64,000 nucleotides of DNA from the NCBI RefSeq assembly GCF_024679095.1, contig NC_066534.1, positions 16,982,663 through 17,046,662 of the forward strand. The letters are read 5' to 3'. The DNA is from Eriocheir sinensis. Lineage: Eukaryota; Arthropoda; Malacostraca; Decapoda; Varunidae. Positions 36,467 to 49,672 of this stretch are shown here, piece by piece. How positions within the stretch are numbered: position 1 is the stretch's first letter; each line of letters opens with the position of its first letter. The notes under the pieces were generated by a model, which was not told where the DNA came from, made no database searches, and saw only the letters and a program-made list of their open reading frames with translations. The position numbers and the translations under genes were made by a program.

Positions 36467-36826
36467 TCCTGCTTTCATCCTCTTCAAAGTTTCGCGAAGT
36501 TTCTCCTTTTCCTCCTCCTCCTCCTCCTCCTCCTCCTCCTCCTCAATTATCTAATCGTCCCCCTTTTTCTTTCCATTTCATTCTCATTTTCCAAACATTT
36601 CCTTCACTATCTCCTTCCTTCCTCCTTCTCCTCCTCCTCCTTCGTCTCCTCCACTTCCGTCATCTCCATTTGTTTCCCTCCTTTGAACCACCATCATCAC
36701 GTCCACCACTCCTATCATCTTCTCTTCCTCTTCTTCTTCTTCCTCCTCCTCCTCCTCGCTCTATATATCTTCCTCTCTCACTTGCATCCAGTCTTCCTCT
36801 TATATCTTGCTCCCTTCGATCTCCTC

Positions 36827-36930
36827 TTCATCTCCTCCTCCTCCTCCTCCTCCTCCTCCTCCTCCTCCTCCTCCTCCTCCTCCTCCTCCTCCTCCTCCTC
36901 CTCCTCCTCCTCCTTCTCCTCCTCCTCCTC
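36827..36930. repeat. CTC trinucleotide array, about 104 bp
   Basis: Near-perfect ctc repeat with one ttc; a shorter run is at 36508-36543. Confidence 0.96.
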
Positions 36931-37004
36931 GAGAGCCTACATGCCCGCCACTCAAGAGACGAGATCGACATCCTATCACTCACTGCCAACCTCCAATTAA
37001 TGTT

Positions 37005-37158
<154 letters not shown>

Positions 37159-38639
37159 TCCCTCCCTTCTAACAAACGCACTTTTCCACGTTCTCCTTTG
37201 TTCCTCTCATTCATCTCTCCTTCTCGCTTCTCCTCATTTTTATATCCTCATCTATTCTTCTTCGCCCTTCGTTCGCCTTGTCCGCCTTCCGTCCATTCTC
37301 TTCCTTCCTTTTATTGCCGCTATTTTTGCCGGCTGCGAGTGTTACCTTCCTCCCTGCCTTTCCCTTAACAAGCAAGCAAGGTGGGAGCTGACTGACGTGT
37401 TTTAAAAGCCAAGACAGAATGCAGACGTGAGAGTTTGGGTAAAAATCTTGGTTGGGTTGTTGGGTGTTGGGTGTTTCTGAGGAAGTGTAGCACGGATTAT
37501 TTTTTTTTGTAGATACACAGAGACAAGTATTCTTCGTCCCTTCCCCTCCACACACACACGTTGGATAAAAGAAGTTAGTGTCCGTCTGTGTGTGTATAAA
37601 TAAAGGAAAAATATAGGTGAGGAATGAAAACTATATTGATTTGCAAAGATATCTCGATTCAAAAGACTTATAAAGGTGAGTGGGTTGTGGTATATATGTA
37701 TTTTTTTTATTTATTTTACATCTCAGCCTAGGATTTCATCAGGGGCCTAGCTGGTGGTCGGCCCAAGCTCGTCATGGCGCACACAATTTTTATAGTGGCG
37801 CTTGTTATGGTTTGGTAATTCTGAATGTCCGTCAATTTCTAAGTCTGTTAATATTACGTCCGTTTAGTTAAGGATAGACAGATAATGAAACTGGCAATGC
37901 ATTTTATTCTTAGTGGTTTTATTCCTTACTTTCTCTCTAGCTTTCTTTTTAGTATTTTCTCTCGTTTCCTTATTCCATCTTCTTTTTCCCCCATCGTTTC
38001 CTCCCTGTCTACTTTCTCTTACCTTCACTCCCTTATTAGACAGGCAATGATATTTTTCTCAGTTGTCTCATCTTACTTTCTTTCTAGTTTTCTATTAAAT
38101 TTCTTTCGTTTCCTGATCTTTTCTATCTCCACTTCGTTTCCTTCCTTATTATATCACTCCCCTTCTTCCCCTCTCTCTCTACCCTCCCAGTCTCCTCCCC
38201 TATCCCTTCCCCTTTGCTGTGTAACCCTTTAACTGTTCCTTCCCCTCCCCTCTTCCCTTCACCCTTCCCCTCCTCTATATCTTCTTACCTCCCTCCCTCG
38301 CCCCTTTCCTTCCCTTCATCTATATCCCTTTACCTCCCTAGTCTCTCCCCTTTCTCGCCCTTTCTCCCCTTCTCTTTGGCATATCCTTTTACATTTCTGT
38401 TATCTCCCCTCTTTACTCTTCTCATTCTTTCCTTTCTTCCTTCTTCTCCACATTCGATTTCCTCCTCTTCCTCTTCGTCTTATTCTCTTCTACTTTCCCT
38501 TTTTTCTCTTCTATTCTTTCTATCCCTTCTTTTCTCTCTTTCCTTCCTTTCTTCTCCTATACATTTGATCTCCTTCTTCTTTTCCTCCTCTTCCTTGTCC
38601 TACTCTTTTTTTTCTTTCCCTTCTTTCTCTTCTCTTCTT

Positions 38640-38825
38640 TCTCTCTTTCCTTCGTTCCTTCTCCTCACATTCGATTTCCCCTTCCTCCTTCTTCTCTTGA
38701 TTCCCCTATTTTCTTTTTTTCCTTTCCTTTCTCTTCTCTTCTTTCTCTCTTTCCTTCGTTCCTTCTCCTCACATTCGATTTCCCCTTCCTCCTTCTTCTC
38801 TTGATTCTCCTATTCTCTTTTTTTC
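38640..38825. repeat. 103-bp pyrimidine tandem duplication
   Basis: The text acattcgatttccccttcct occurs at 38668 and 38771 in otherwise matching contexts; a diverged copy is near 38450. Confidence 0.8.
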
Positions 38826-39019
38826 CTTTCTTTTTTTCTCTTCCTCTCTTCATTCTATCCTCTTTTCCCTATTTTTTTCCCTTTCTCCCCTTTTTCCTGT
38901 CCCCTTTCACACCTACCTCCCACATAATCTTCTTTCTCCTCCTCCTCCTCCTCCTCCTCCTCTCCAAACTCACCTCACTCATGATATTCCATCCTCTCAA
39001 TCCTCTTATGACTCCCCAC

Positions 39020-39332
39020 CAACACCTTCACCACCACCACTACCACCACCACCACCACCACCTCAACACCCTTCCCAAACCACCAGACCATAACCACATC
39101 ATACCAACTCTTCACCGCCATAACCTCACCACCACCACCACCACCACCACCACTGCCACCACTCTTATGTAACCAGTTCAACACCACAACTTAAGTAACA
39201 TCAACACACACATCGAACATCATCAACACCATCACCGCCATATCACCACCCTCTTTTACTACGCCAATCACCACCATCACCACCACCACCACCACCGTCA
39301 CTACCAAAACAAGCATCACCACAATTTTTTTC

Positions 39333-39385
<53 letters not shown>
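39020..39385. repeat. ACC tracts and CA array
   Basis: Interrupted acc repeats (39030-39160, 39265-39300) lead to a ca repeat at 39339-39380. Confidence 0.9.
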
Positions 39386-39943
39386 ACCCTCCCCTCCCTC
39401 CCCAACCCCCCTCCCCCCCCTCACACACAGTCGTAAAAAAAAGTAAATAGTAAATCGTGTCCCGGCGCCGAGATGGGAACATAAGACCGAAACCTCTTGA
39501 GAGTGAGAGTTGCGGGAGAGTGACGGAGAGTGAGTGAGTGAGCGAGGGAGAGGGAGAGAGGGAGGGGGAGGGAGGGAGAGAGAGAGAGGGAGGGGGAGTG
39601 TTTGGCGTGGACTGGGCGTTGTCTTCCCCCTCAAGGCGTTTTCTACAGCCTCCCTCACTCTCCCTGATTACTTCTTTAAGTCACCCAGGCAGGAGGGAGA
39701 GGGAGAGGGGAGGATGATGAGGGTGGGAGGACATAAAGAAGGAGAGGGGAGAGAGGAGGACCGAAGGAAGGAGAAGGAAGGGGAGAGGGGAGCAGATAAG
39801 GGAGAGGGAAAGGAGAGGAGGGTAGAGGACACACAAACACGGGGAAGGGAGAAGGAGGGAGAGAAAGGGAGGGAGGGAGGGAGAGGGATGGATGAAGAAA
39901 AAGTGTGAGATAGACCAGTCCCTCCTTCCTTCCTACTCTCTCC

Positions 39944-40107
39944 CCTCCTCCTCCTCCTCCTCCTCCTCCTCCTCCTCCTCCTCCTCTCAATCTTCTTTCC
40001 TCCAGGCAGTCATTCCCTACACCACCACCACCACCACCACCACCACCACCACCACCACCACTACCACCTAAAGAGACGCCATCAGGACACCACAATCCCC
40101 TCAGGTG

Positions 40108-40167
<60 letters not shown>
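39944..40167. repeat. CTC, ACC and GA arrays
   Basis: A ctc repeat (39944-39985), an acc repeat (40020-40067) and a ga repeat (40114-40167) follow one another. Confidence 0.95.
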
Positions 40168-40169
<2 letters not shown>

Positions 40170-40199
40170 GGAGGAGGTAGTGGGTGTGGGCGTGACAGA

Positions 40200-41736
40200 G
40201 AAGTGTGGGAGAGAAAACACAACAAAATAAATAAGAAAAGGAAAGAAAATACAAAATAAGACTCGGAAAGCAAAGGTTCATTAAACAAAAACAACAACAG
40301 AAATCTAATTAGGATCAAAGGCACAGCAGCACTAAAAGAGGAGGCACAAGAGAAGGTATTCCTGTAATTAAATGTCTCGCAAACACTGAAAGCAAAAGTC
40401 CGAGGAATTTCAATATAATAAAAAAAACAGATATACATGATTTTTTCTGTAAACTGAAAACCAATAGAAAAATAAAAGTCAGGACAGATGTAAAGGTATT
40501 TCGCTAATCATGTCTCTCGTTACTCCATCAAAAACACACACAAATAAACAGTAAATCCTCAATCCGTTTTAGAGAGATAACAAATAGGATACAAATAGAA
40601 AACTGATAGAAGAATAAGCAAACAAAAAAGGACAAAAAAGAAAATTCAAAAAAATCTGAAGTGGAAGTAAATTTGAAAGGAAAACAACAAAAACATCAAA
40701 GGAGTTTCAATGTATTGAAAAGTCTATAAAAGATGAAGCATGAAAGGAAGGAAAATTCGAAAAGAAACCAAAATATACGAAAGAAATTGCAATATATTAA
40801 AAAAAAATGGAAAGAAAAATCGAAGAGAAAGCAAAGAACACGTCAATGGAGTTTCAACATAATAAAAAATACACAAAAAAATGAGTTGAAAGAAAAATTG
40901 AAACAAAAACACACACAAAAAAAGTCCACGGAATTTCATGCAATAAAAAAAAAATGAAAAAAAAAATCGGATAACCAAAAAAGAACCACCATTAAAGGAA
41001 TTTCAATACACCAAAAGAGGATAATTATGAAAAGAAAGAAAAATTCGAAAAAGAAAAAAAATACTGATAAACGTCACGACAGAGGAGAGTTATTTTGGTA
41101 ATTATCTGCCTCGCCAAAACAGAAAATAGAAAAACAAAACGTCCGAGGATTTATTTTGACTATATCCGAGCAATTAAAAAAAAAAAACAAAAAATGTGAA
41201 AATCGAAAATAGAAGTAAAATAACGAGGGAAGTCTCAGAACAAAAGAACAGGTTTTTTGGCCATTAAGCCTGCGGTAACAAACATTCCAAAAGGCAAAAA
41301 AAAAAAAAAAAAAAAAAAACAGAAAAAAAACAGAAATACACATTTTTTTTTCTGTTCACTTTAAAAATCGATAGCAAAATAAACGAACAAAAAAGTATAT
41401 TCGAAAACACCAACAACAAACATTCCCAAACGAAAGAAGAAAAAAAGGAAAAAAAAACATACCTACATGATCTTTCTGTAAACGTAAACCCGGTCGCAAA
41501 ATAAACAAACAATAGAAAGACCAATAGAGAAAAATAAAAGATCCGATAAGAAATAAATGAAATAGAATGAAGAATTAAAATGGAACACGGCGCAGCTTTT
41601 CCTGAGCCTTTTAAAACGATCCCCCAAATAAACAGACAACACGGAGGCCGAAAAAACGCACGAGAGAAAAAGTCACGAGAGACGAGAAGTTATTCGGCAA
41701 TGAAATGTCTCGTTAGTCTCGCGAGCGCAGAACAGA

Positions 41737-41776
<40 letters not shown>

Positions 41777-41832
41777 CTCGATCGCTTTAAAAACAATTAC
41801 AAAAAACGAATCAAACAAACAAACAAACAAAC
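40200..41832. repeat. Decayed A-rich composite repeat block
   Basis: Three modules recur in diverged form. Module A (taattaaatgtctcgc type) is at 40355, 40495, 41078 and 41683. Module B (aggaatttcaatataataaa type) is at 40402, 40700, 40790, 40850, 40930 and 40995. Module C (acatgattttttctgtaaac type) is at 40435, 41338 and 41465. The same order A-B-C is seen at least once. The sequence is A-rich on the plus strand. No open frame or terminal repeat identifies a mobile element class. Confidence 0.65.
41738..41774 (+). repeat. A37 homopolymer
   Basis: Uninterrupted run of A; a shorter one is at 41297-41319. It lies in the A-rich decayed block, and no retrogene precedes it. Confidence 0.93.
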
Positions 41833-42100
41833 GGAAAACAAGAGAAAGTGAAAGCATAGGAAGAGTTAATTTAGGTTATTTTAGAGCTCTCATCATTATT
41901 GTAAACAGTCGGAAATTTCTGATTAATTACAAAAGTTAAAAAAAGGTCAAATATCAGTGACTCTCGGAAAACAAGAGAAAGGGAAAACACAGGTGAAGTT
42001 ATTTAGGTTATTTTACAGCTCTCATCATATTAAACAATCGTGAATTTCTGACTAATTTATAAAGTTACAAAAAAGGTCAAATAACAATAGACGAGTGTCA
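41833..42100. repeat. 133-bp tandem duplication
   Basis: The segment ggaaaacaagagaaag starts units at 41833 and 41966; both contain aggttattttagagctctc (or acagctctc) and end with aaaggtcaaataa-type text. Confidence 0.88.
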
Positions 42101-42107
42101 GAAAATC

Positions 42108-42897
42108 TCATATATGTAAAAAAAAAATACTAATTCACAGAGATCAAGTAAAGCCCTAGCATTCCATCTGTGAGGTAAGGCATTGTGGACTTGCTTTCCA
42201 TTACAAACCAACGCCCAAAGAAGAAAATCAATAGAAATCGTGTAAAGCCCTATCATGCCATCTGTGAGGTAAGGCATTGTGAATTTGCTTTCCATTACAA
42301 ACCAACGCCCAAGGAAGAAAATCAATAGAAATGTGCATCCCCATAATACTGGATCCATAGTGTAAAATATTGTAAATTTCATATATGTAAAAAAAATACT
42401 AATTCACAGGGATCGTGTAAAGCCCTATCATGCCATCTGTGAGGTAAGGCATTGTGGATTTGCTTTCCATTACAAACCAACGCCCAAGGAAGAATATCAA
42501 TAGAAATGTGCAGCCTCACAATACTGGATCCCTAGAGTAAAATATTGTAAATTTCATATATGTAAAAAAAATACTAATTCACAGAGATCATGTACAGCCC
42601 TATCATACCATCTGTGAGGTAAGGCATCGTGGATTTCCTTTCCATTACAAACCAACGCCCAAAGAAGAATATCAATAGAAATGTGCAGCCTCACAATACT
42701 GGATCCCTAGAGTAAAATATTGTAAATTTCGTATATGTAAAAAAATACTAATTCACAGGGATCGTGTAAAGCCCCATCATGCCAACTGTGAGGTAAGGCA
42801 GTGTGGATTTCCTTTCCATTACAAACCAACGCCCAAAGAAGAATATCAACAGAAATGTGCAGCCTCACAATACTGGATCCCTAGAGTAAAATATTGT
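42108..42897. repeat. AT-rich satellite, 175-bp period
   Basis: Units start tcatatatgtaaaaaaa at 42108, 42379, 42554 and (tcgtatatg) 42729 and share ccatctgtgaggtaaggcat and ccattacaaaccaacgccca. The first interval is 271 bp because an internal segment of about 97 bp is duplicated. Confidence 0.93.
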
Positions 42898-43633
42898 TAT
42901 TCTCTCTGTTCATATTTCAGACTAACAGTAACTTCAGAAACACGTACTTTTTATATTCAAATCACTGTTCTGGTAAAGCGTTGTGGATTCCTAGTATATT
43001 AAAAAACAAATGACTGTAATAAATAAAACTTACACGAATGGTTCGCTGAGTAAAAGAACCCGGAAAAAAGCAAGGAATATTTATGCAAAATATACGAAAC
43101 TACAACCCAATTAAAAAGAGATCGCAGTAGATGTGTTTTCCTTTAGTAAATCATAATATTTTAAGTTTATAATTATGAAAACGAATCCAAATAAATGCAT
43201 ATGTCCATATAATATAAATCCTCACGTAAAATTTTTGGATTATAGAGATTTTCTTCAAAGTAACTTTCTCTTTTGGTCAATCCTCTTAACTCTCTTTTTA
43301 TAGGAGCAATGATTTCCGGGCTTTTTTTCATTATTGTTTTCTTTTTTTTTCGTCCTTGAGCTGTTTCCTTTACTGTAAAAAAATAAAAAAATAAAAACTA
43401 CACATATTGAACAAACCCTATCTTTATACATATATGTGTTTCCTCTTGAAAATGAAGTCATGCAGCCAAGTATCGGAGAGCGAGGTATTTTAGCCAATTA
43501 AAACGTCGAACTTAAAAAAAAAAAAAAAAGTTGAAGACAAAAAAAGTTGGGTTCGGTAATTGAATGTCTCGCGACTCACTGACGGAGATAACGAAATAAA
43601 AGTTTACGAACACACGGCAGGAAATAAATGCGA

Positions 43634-43751
<118 letters not shown>

Positions 43752-43947
43752 CAATAAATTCCAAATTATCATCTTTTAAAATTAATATTAATTTAAAATA
43801 TAATTGTGCATACATAAATCAAAGGTCTAATTCAATAGGCATAGGGGAAAATTAAATGATACTGTGATATATTTATAATTAAAAGATAATGATCATGCAA
43901 TATTAATATGCATAAAAATATATTAAACGAAAAAATGACACATTGTA

Positions 43948-43959
43948 ATAGTAGTAATG

Positions 43960-43990
<31 letters not shown>

Positions 43991-44011
43991 CAAAAGTAGT
44001 AGTAATAGTAA

Positions 44012-44046
<35 letters not shown>

Positions 44047-44068
44047 AGAGCAACATTAGTAGTAGAAA

Positions 44069-44100
<32 letters not shown>

Positions 44101-44145
44101 ATAGAAGAAGTAGCAGGAGTAGTAGTAATAGCAGTAGTATTAGAA
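43948..44145. repeat. AGT trinucleotide array with interruptions
   Basis: Runs of agt broken by aaa, aat and agc triplets over almost 200 bp. All breaks keep the three-base phase. Confidence 0.94.
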
Positions 44146-44386
44146 AAGAAAAAAAAACTGAGTGTACCAGTCAAAGATTAAAAAGTCAATCAGTCTACAT
44201 GTGTCAATTCAAACAGTTGAAAAAGACAACTACCACAAACATACATAAAAACATCTATTAAAAAAACATCAAAATAAAGAAAAGAAAAGAAAAAAACATT
44301 AAACAACATACCCCCCCCCCCCACCCCCAGTAACAAAGCCCCAAAGCGAAGAGAGAAAACGGGAGGGATAGCGATTCGAAAAACGC

Positions 44387-44389
<3 letters not shown>

Positions 44390-44462
<73 letters not shown>

Positions 44463-44468
44463 AACCCC

Positions 44469-44531
<63 letters not shown>
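44390..44531. repeat. CA and GT arrays forming a large inverted repeat
   Basis: A ca repeat (44390-44444), a short ga run and ten unique bases are followed by a gt repeat (44471-44531). The two outer arrays are reverse complements with a spacer of about 26 bp. Confidence 0.94.
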
Positions 44532-44532
<1 letters not shown>

Positions 44533-44628
44533 CCCTCCCGCCGCGAGATAAATGTCCAAAACGAGTACAAAAGAAAGGGAATGAATGCTGGACAAGAGTT
44601 ACCGACATTCCCTCACTGATATTTCCTC

Positions 44629-44751
<123 letters not shown>

Positions 44752-44848
44752 CAACAGGGTGCCCAGTGGAGAAGGAGGAGGAGGGAAGTGGACACCTGCA
44801 TTCCATTTTCTTCCCAATTAAAAATACATTCACCAGCTGGACTGTCCT

Positions 44849-44901
<53 letters not shown>

Positions 44902-45138
44902 GGGTCATTTTTCATTTCTTTCTCCATTTATTCTCTCTCCTTTTCATACTCCCTTCCTCTTTCTTTTCCTCTTTCCTCCTTTTCCTCCTCCTCCTCGTCC
45001 TCCTCCTCCTCCTCCTCCATATTACTTTTTTCCTCAATATCGCCGGAAAAGAAGTCTGTGATTACCTTCGCAGAAATAATATTGTTTCAAGAGTCTCTCT
45101 CTGCAGTCATTCGCGATAATATATGTCTTCCTAATGAA

Positions 45139-45139
<1 letters not shown>

Positions 45140-45231
<92 letters not shown>
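45140..45231. repeat. GA array
   Basis: Uninterrupted ga repeat of about 92 bp. Confidence 0.97.
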
Positions 45232-45233
<2 letters not shown>

Positions 45234-45509
45234 AAAGACAAGAAAATAACAAAAAAAGAAAGAAAAAAGAAGGAACGAAAGAAAGATAAGAAAGAAAAAA
45301 GAAAAAAAAGAAAAAACGTTCAAAAGAAAGGAACCAAAAGAGAGAGAGAGAGAGAGAGAGAGAGTAATGAGGGACCGTAGTATGTATATGTATGTAAAGA
45401 GAGAGAGGGGAAGGAAACCGAAGGAGAGGAATAAGGAGAAAGGGAGAGATAGAAAGAAGAAAATAATGACGTAATAAAAATGACTAATGCTCCGTAGATG
45501 CAAGAAAGA

Positions 45510-45716
<207 letters not shown>

Positions 45717-46339
45717 GAAGAGAGGAAGAAGAGATGAAGGGAGGAAGGGAAGGAGGGAAAAAGAGAGGGAGAAAGAGGAAGGGAGGAGAGGAAAAGAGGG
45801 AACTGAAAGATGGAGGGAGGAAAGGTGGGAGGAAGGGAGGGACTTGAGAGAGGGAGGGAGGGAAAGCCTGCTACTGACAGCCAGGATGCCTCCCGCCTCG
45901 CCACACTTCTTCAGACATTTTTATATAAGATCTGCCTTGAATGTAGCGGCCTGGAGTACGCCTGGGGGGAAGGGGGCTGAGGAGGAGGGGGGGGGGGACT
46001 GTGGAGGGGAGGGAGGACTAGGGGAGGCAGGCTGGTGAGGGAGTGTAGGAAGGAGGAGAGGAAGGGAAAGGAAGGGAATTAGGCGGAGGAGGAAAACGAG
46101 GAAGCTGATTTGAAGGAAAGAGGAAAAAGAGAAGGGGGAGGAAGGAGGGATGAGGAGGGGAGGTAAGGATAGGCGAGGGAGAAAGAAAGAGGGGGGAGGA
46201 TAGAGGACTGGTGAAAAGAGGAAATGAGGAGAGAAAAGTAACCATGAGAGGGGAAGGGAAAAAAAGATGAAAAGGGAGAGAATGTGAGGAAGGGAGATGA
46301 TTAGAACTGACTAAATGGGGAATGGGAAATACGTACAGG

Positions 46340-46810
46340 GAGATTAAGAACTTTGAGATTAGGGAGAGGAGAGGAAAGGGGAACGGAAGGGAAAGGAAGG
46401 GGAGGGGAGGAAAAAAAGGAGAGAAGTAAGAGAAAGTGAAGAAGGGAGATGATGAATAGAAATGGGAACAGAGGACGATAGGAAAGGAAGGGAAGGGGAG
46501 GAAAATGGGGAGGAGGAAGTAAAGAAGGGAGATGATGAATAGAAATGTGGAACAGAGGACGAGGGGAACCGAAGGGAAGGGGAGGAAAAAAGGGGAGAAG
46601 GAAGAGAAAGTAAAGGGAGATTATGAATAGAAATGTGGAAGAGAGGACGACAGGAAAGGAAGGGGAGGAGAGGGAAATGAGGAGAAGGAAGAAAAAGTGA
46701 AGAAGGGAGATTATCAATAGAAATGGGAACAGAGGACGAAGGGAAAGGAAGGGAAGGGGAGGAAAAAAGGAGAGTAGGAAGAGAAAGTAAAGGGAGATGA
46801 TGAACAGAAA
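46340..46810. repeat. Purine-rich minisatellite, about 70-100 bp
   Basis: The text agatgatgaatagaaatg with variants recurs near 46446, 46530, 46620, 46710 and 46796, followed each time by ggaacagaggacga-type sequence. Several diverged units. Confidence 0.75.
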
Positions 46811-47029
46811 TGGGGAAATGGGGAATAAGTAGGAGAGATAACAGCTATTGGGATTGGGGAAAGACGAAGAAGGAGAAAGGAAAAGGGAGAGGGAAGGGAG
46901 GAAAGGGGATAGGAGGAAAAAAAAAAGATAAGGAATATAAATTACAAACTGGAGAATGAGAAATAGTGAAGATGAAGAGCTAAATGGGGAAGAAGGGAAA
47001 CGATGGGAAAAGGGAAGAGGAGGGAAGGG

Positions 47030-47665
47030 TAATGGAATGAGAGGAGAGGAAAAGAGGAGGGAGGGAGGGGAGGGGAAGGGAAGAAAGGGAAGAGGAGAGG
47101 AGGGGAATGGAATGAGAGGAGAGGAAAAGGAGGGGAGGGGAGGGGAAGGAAGGGAAGACGAGAGGAGGGGAATGGACTGAGAGGAGAGGAAAAGGAGTGG
47201 AGGGGAGGGGAAGGAAGGGAAGAGGAGAGGAGGGGAATGGAATGAGAGGAGAGGAAAAGGAGGGGAGGGGAGGGGAAGGGAGGGAAGGCAAGAGGAGAGG
47301 AGGGGAATGGAATGAGAGAAGAGGAAAAGGAGGGGAGGGGAGGGGAAGGGAAGGGAAGGGAAGGAAGGCAAGAGGAGAGGAGGGTAATGGAATGAGAGGA
47401 TAGGAAAAGGAGGAGAGGGGAGGGGAAGGGAAGGGAAGGAAGGCAAGAGGAGAGGAGGAGAATGGAATGAGAGGAGAGGAAAAGGAGGGGAGGGGAGGGG
47501 AAGGGAGGGAAGGGAAGAGGAGAGGAGGGTAATGGAATGAGAGGAGAGGAAAAGGAGGGGAGGGGAAGGGAGGGGAAGGGAAGAAAGGGAAGAGGAAAGG
47601 AGGGGAATGGAATGAGAGGATAGGAAAAGGAGGGGAGGGGAGGGGAAGGGAGGGGAGGCAAGAGT
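47030..47665. repeat. GGGGA-rich minisatellite, about 60-80 bp
   Basis: The anchor aatggaatgagaggagagg recurs about nine times from 47031 to 47605, separated by aggggaggggaagg runs of variable length. Confidence 0.85.
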
Positions 47666-48064
47666 ATTAGGAGTAAGAAGCTCTACTGTGTGGCAAGATA
47701 TTTTACAGGTTATGGGAGGAGGAATTTGCATATCTTACTCATAGCAGACCATCTTGTACTTTATAGCAAGGTTTTTCTTCTCCTTACTACGGAACTTACT
47801 CCTGATCGCCCTGCCCTTCATCATCCTCATTCCCCTTCTACTATTTGCCTTTTTTCATTTTTTTCTGTATCTCTTTTCCCTTTCTCTCTTTCTCATAATT
47901 TTCCTCCTTTTCATTTACCTTCATCGACTTTTCCTGCAACTCCTCCTCCTCTTCATAGTTTTGTTTTTCGTTTCCTTTTCCTTTATCATTTTTCCTCTCC
48001 ATTTCTCCTTCTTCCTTGTCCTGTTCCTCCTCCTTCCTTGTTTCGCTCTCTCATCACTAATGTT

Positions 48065-48071
48065 ATACTAT

Positions 48072-48103
<32 letters not shown>

Positions 48104-48150
48104 TTACTACAGTCAGCTTAAACATTACCACTGCATCTCCTACCCCAACC

Positions 48151-48226
<76 letters not shown>
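48065..48226. repeat. ACT and AAT arrays
   Basis: A tac repeat (48065-48113) and a perfect aat repeat (48152-48226) are separated by 38 bp. Confidence 0.96.
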
Positions 48227-48228
<2 letters not shown>

Positions 48229-48359
48229 CATCACACAACATTCATAAATAAAGCTCTAAGTTAATGCATTTCCTCCGTAAATAAATAACACGGGCCATTA
48301 ATAGAGTTACTTTTTTATTTTATTTTGGAAGCAAGGGAGCAAATATATTAGTCAGGGAT

Positions 48360-48362
<3 letters not shown>

Positions 48363-48450
<88 letters not shown>
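48363..48450. repeat. GA array fused to GT array
   Basis: A ga repeat (48363-48412) passes directly into a gt repeat (48413-48450) through a single a-to-t change of phase. Confidence 0.96.
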
Positions 48451-48455
<5 letters not shown>

Positions 48456-49629
48456 TAAGGGAAAAAAATGGGGAAAAATAGGGAGAGGAAGTAGAAGTCT
48501 GATAACAAGAAACAGAAGACAAAGAGGAAAAAAACAAGACAAAGAGGAAAGTGAAGGAAAGAAAAGAGAAGTAGGAATGTAGAGAAAGAAAATGGGAAAT
48601 AAGAAAAGAAAGGAGGAGGAAGAGAATAGGGAAGAGGAGGAAAATGAACGGAAGGACGGAAGGAAGGCGGGATATGATAAAGAGGAAAATAAAACAACAG
48701 TTGAAAAAAAGAGAAAGAAAATGGGAGATAGAGGATGGGAGAGAAGGAGGAGAGAAAAAAAATACAAAATAAAAAAAACGAAAGAAATGACAAAGAATAG
48801 GAAAGAGAAAATAAGGGAGAAATAAATAAAAGGGTAGAATGAGGTAGAGCAGAAGAAATTGGGGAGAAAAATGAGATGGGGCGTTAAAAGGGGAGGAGAG
48901 GATGAGGCATGTAGTAAAGAAAGGGGGCGAAATGATAAATGAGGGGAGGGAGGGAAGGGAGAAATATAGGAGGCAGGGAGAATAAAATAGGGAGAAGGAA
49001 ATTGCGTAAAGGGAGAGGGAGAAGGAGGCATAAAGAAGAGGAATTAAGGATGGAAGAAAGGAATAGGAAAAATGGAAAATGAAGGGAGGATGGAAGGGAG
49101 GAATATAGGAAGGGAGAATAAGGAAGAGAAAAATAAATTAAGAAAAGGAGAGAAGGAGGCAAAAAGAAGAGGAATGGAGGAAAGGAATAGGAAAAATAAT
49201 AAATGAGGGGAGGAGGGAAGGGGGGAAAGATAGATAGAGAGGAGAATTAGGTAGGAAGAAAGAAATTAACAAAAAGGAAAGGGAGAAGGGGGCATAAAGA
49301 AGAGGAGGAAGGGAGGAAGTAGAGGGAATGAGTGTGGAAAAGATAGGGAGATGGAAGAGGAAGGGAGATGAGAATGGTGACTGACATGGAGGGAAAAGAG
49401 AGGGGAGAGGGGAGAGGGGTGGAGAGGAAGAGGAAAAAGAAGGGAGAGGGGTGAGGGGTGCGGAATGGGGAGAGGGAAGTTGAGGAATGGGAAGAGGGGA
49501 AAGGGATGGAGATGAAGGGGGAGAGAGGGGAGAGGGGGGATGGGGAGGCTAATGTCAACTTTATGTCAATGGTATACCTGAGTGGCCAGGTGAGTTGGGC
49601 CCAATAATTAACCTGGACCCCTTGTTGTG

Positions 49630-49630
<1 letters not shown>

Positions 49631-49669
<39 letters not shown>
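49631..49669. repeat. CT array
   Basis: Uninterrupted ct repeat of 39 bp. Confidence 0.95.

Positions 49670-49672
<3 letters not shown>

Noticed and set aside
37720..37800. A possible transposon fragment around tcaggggcctagctggtgg
   Set aside because: The text looks repeat-like but no terminal repeats, second copy or coding region in the window supports a call.
46301..47731. A 476-residue minus-strand open frame with repeated Pro-Leu-Pro-Ser units
   Set aside because: It translates the GGGGA minisatellite; the protein repeats follow the DNA repeat, and no start context or domain supports a gene.
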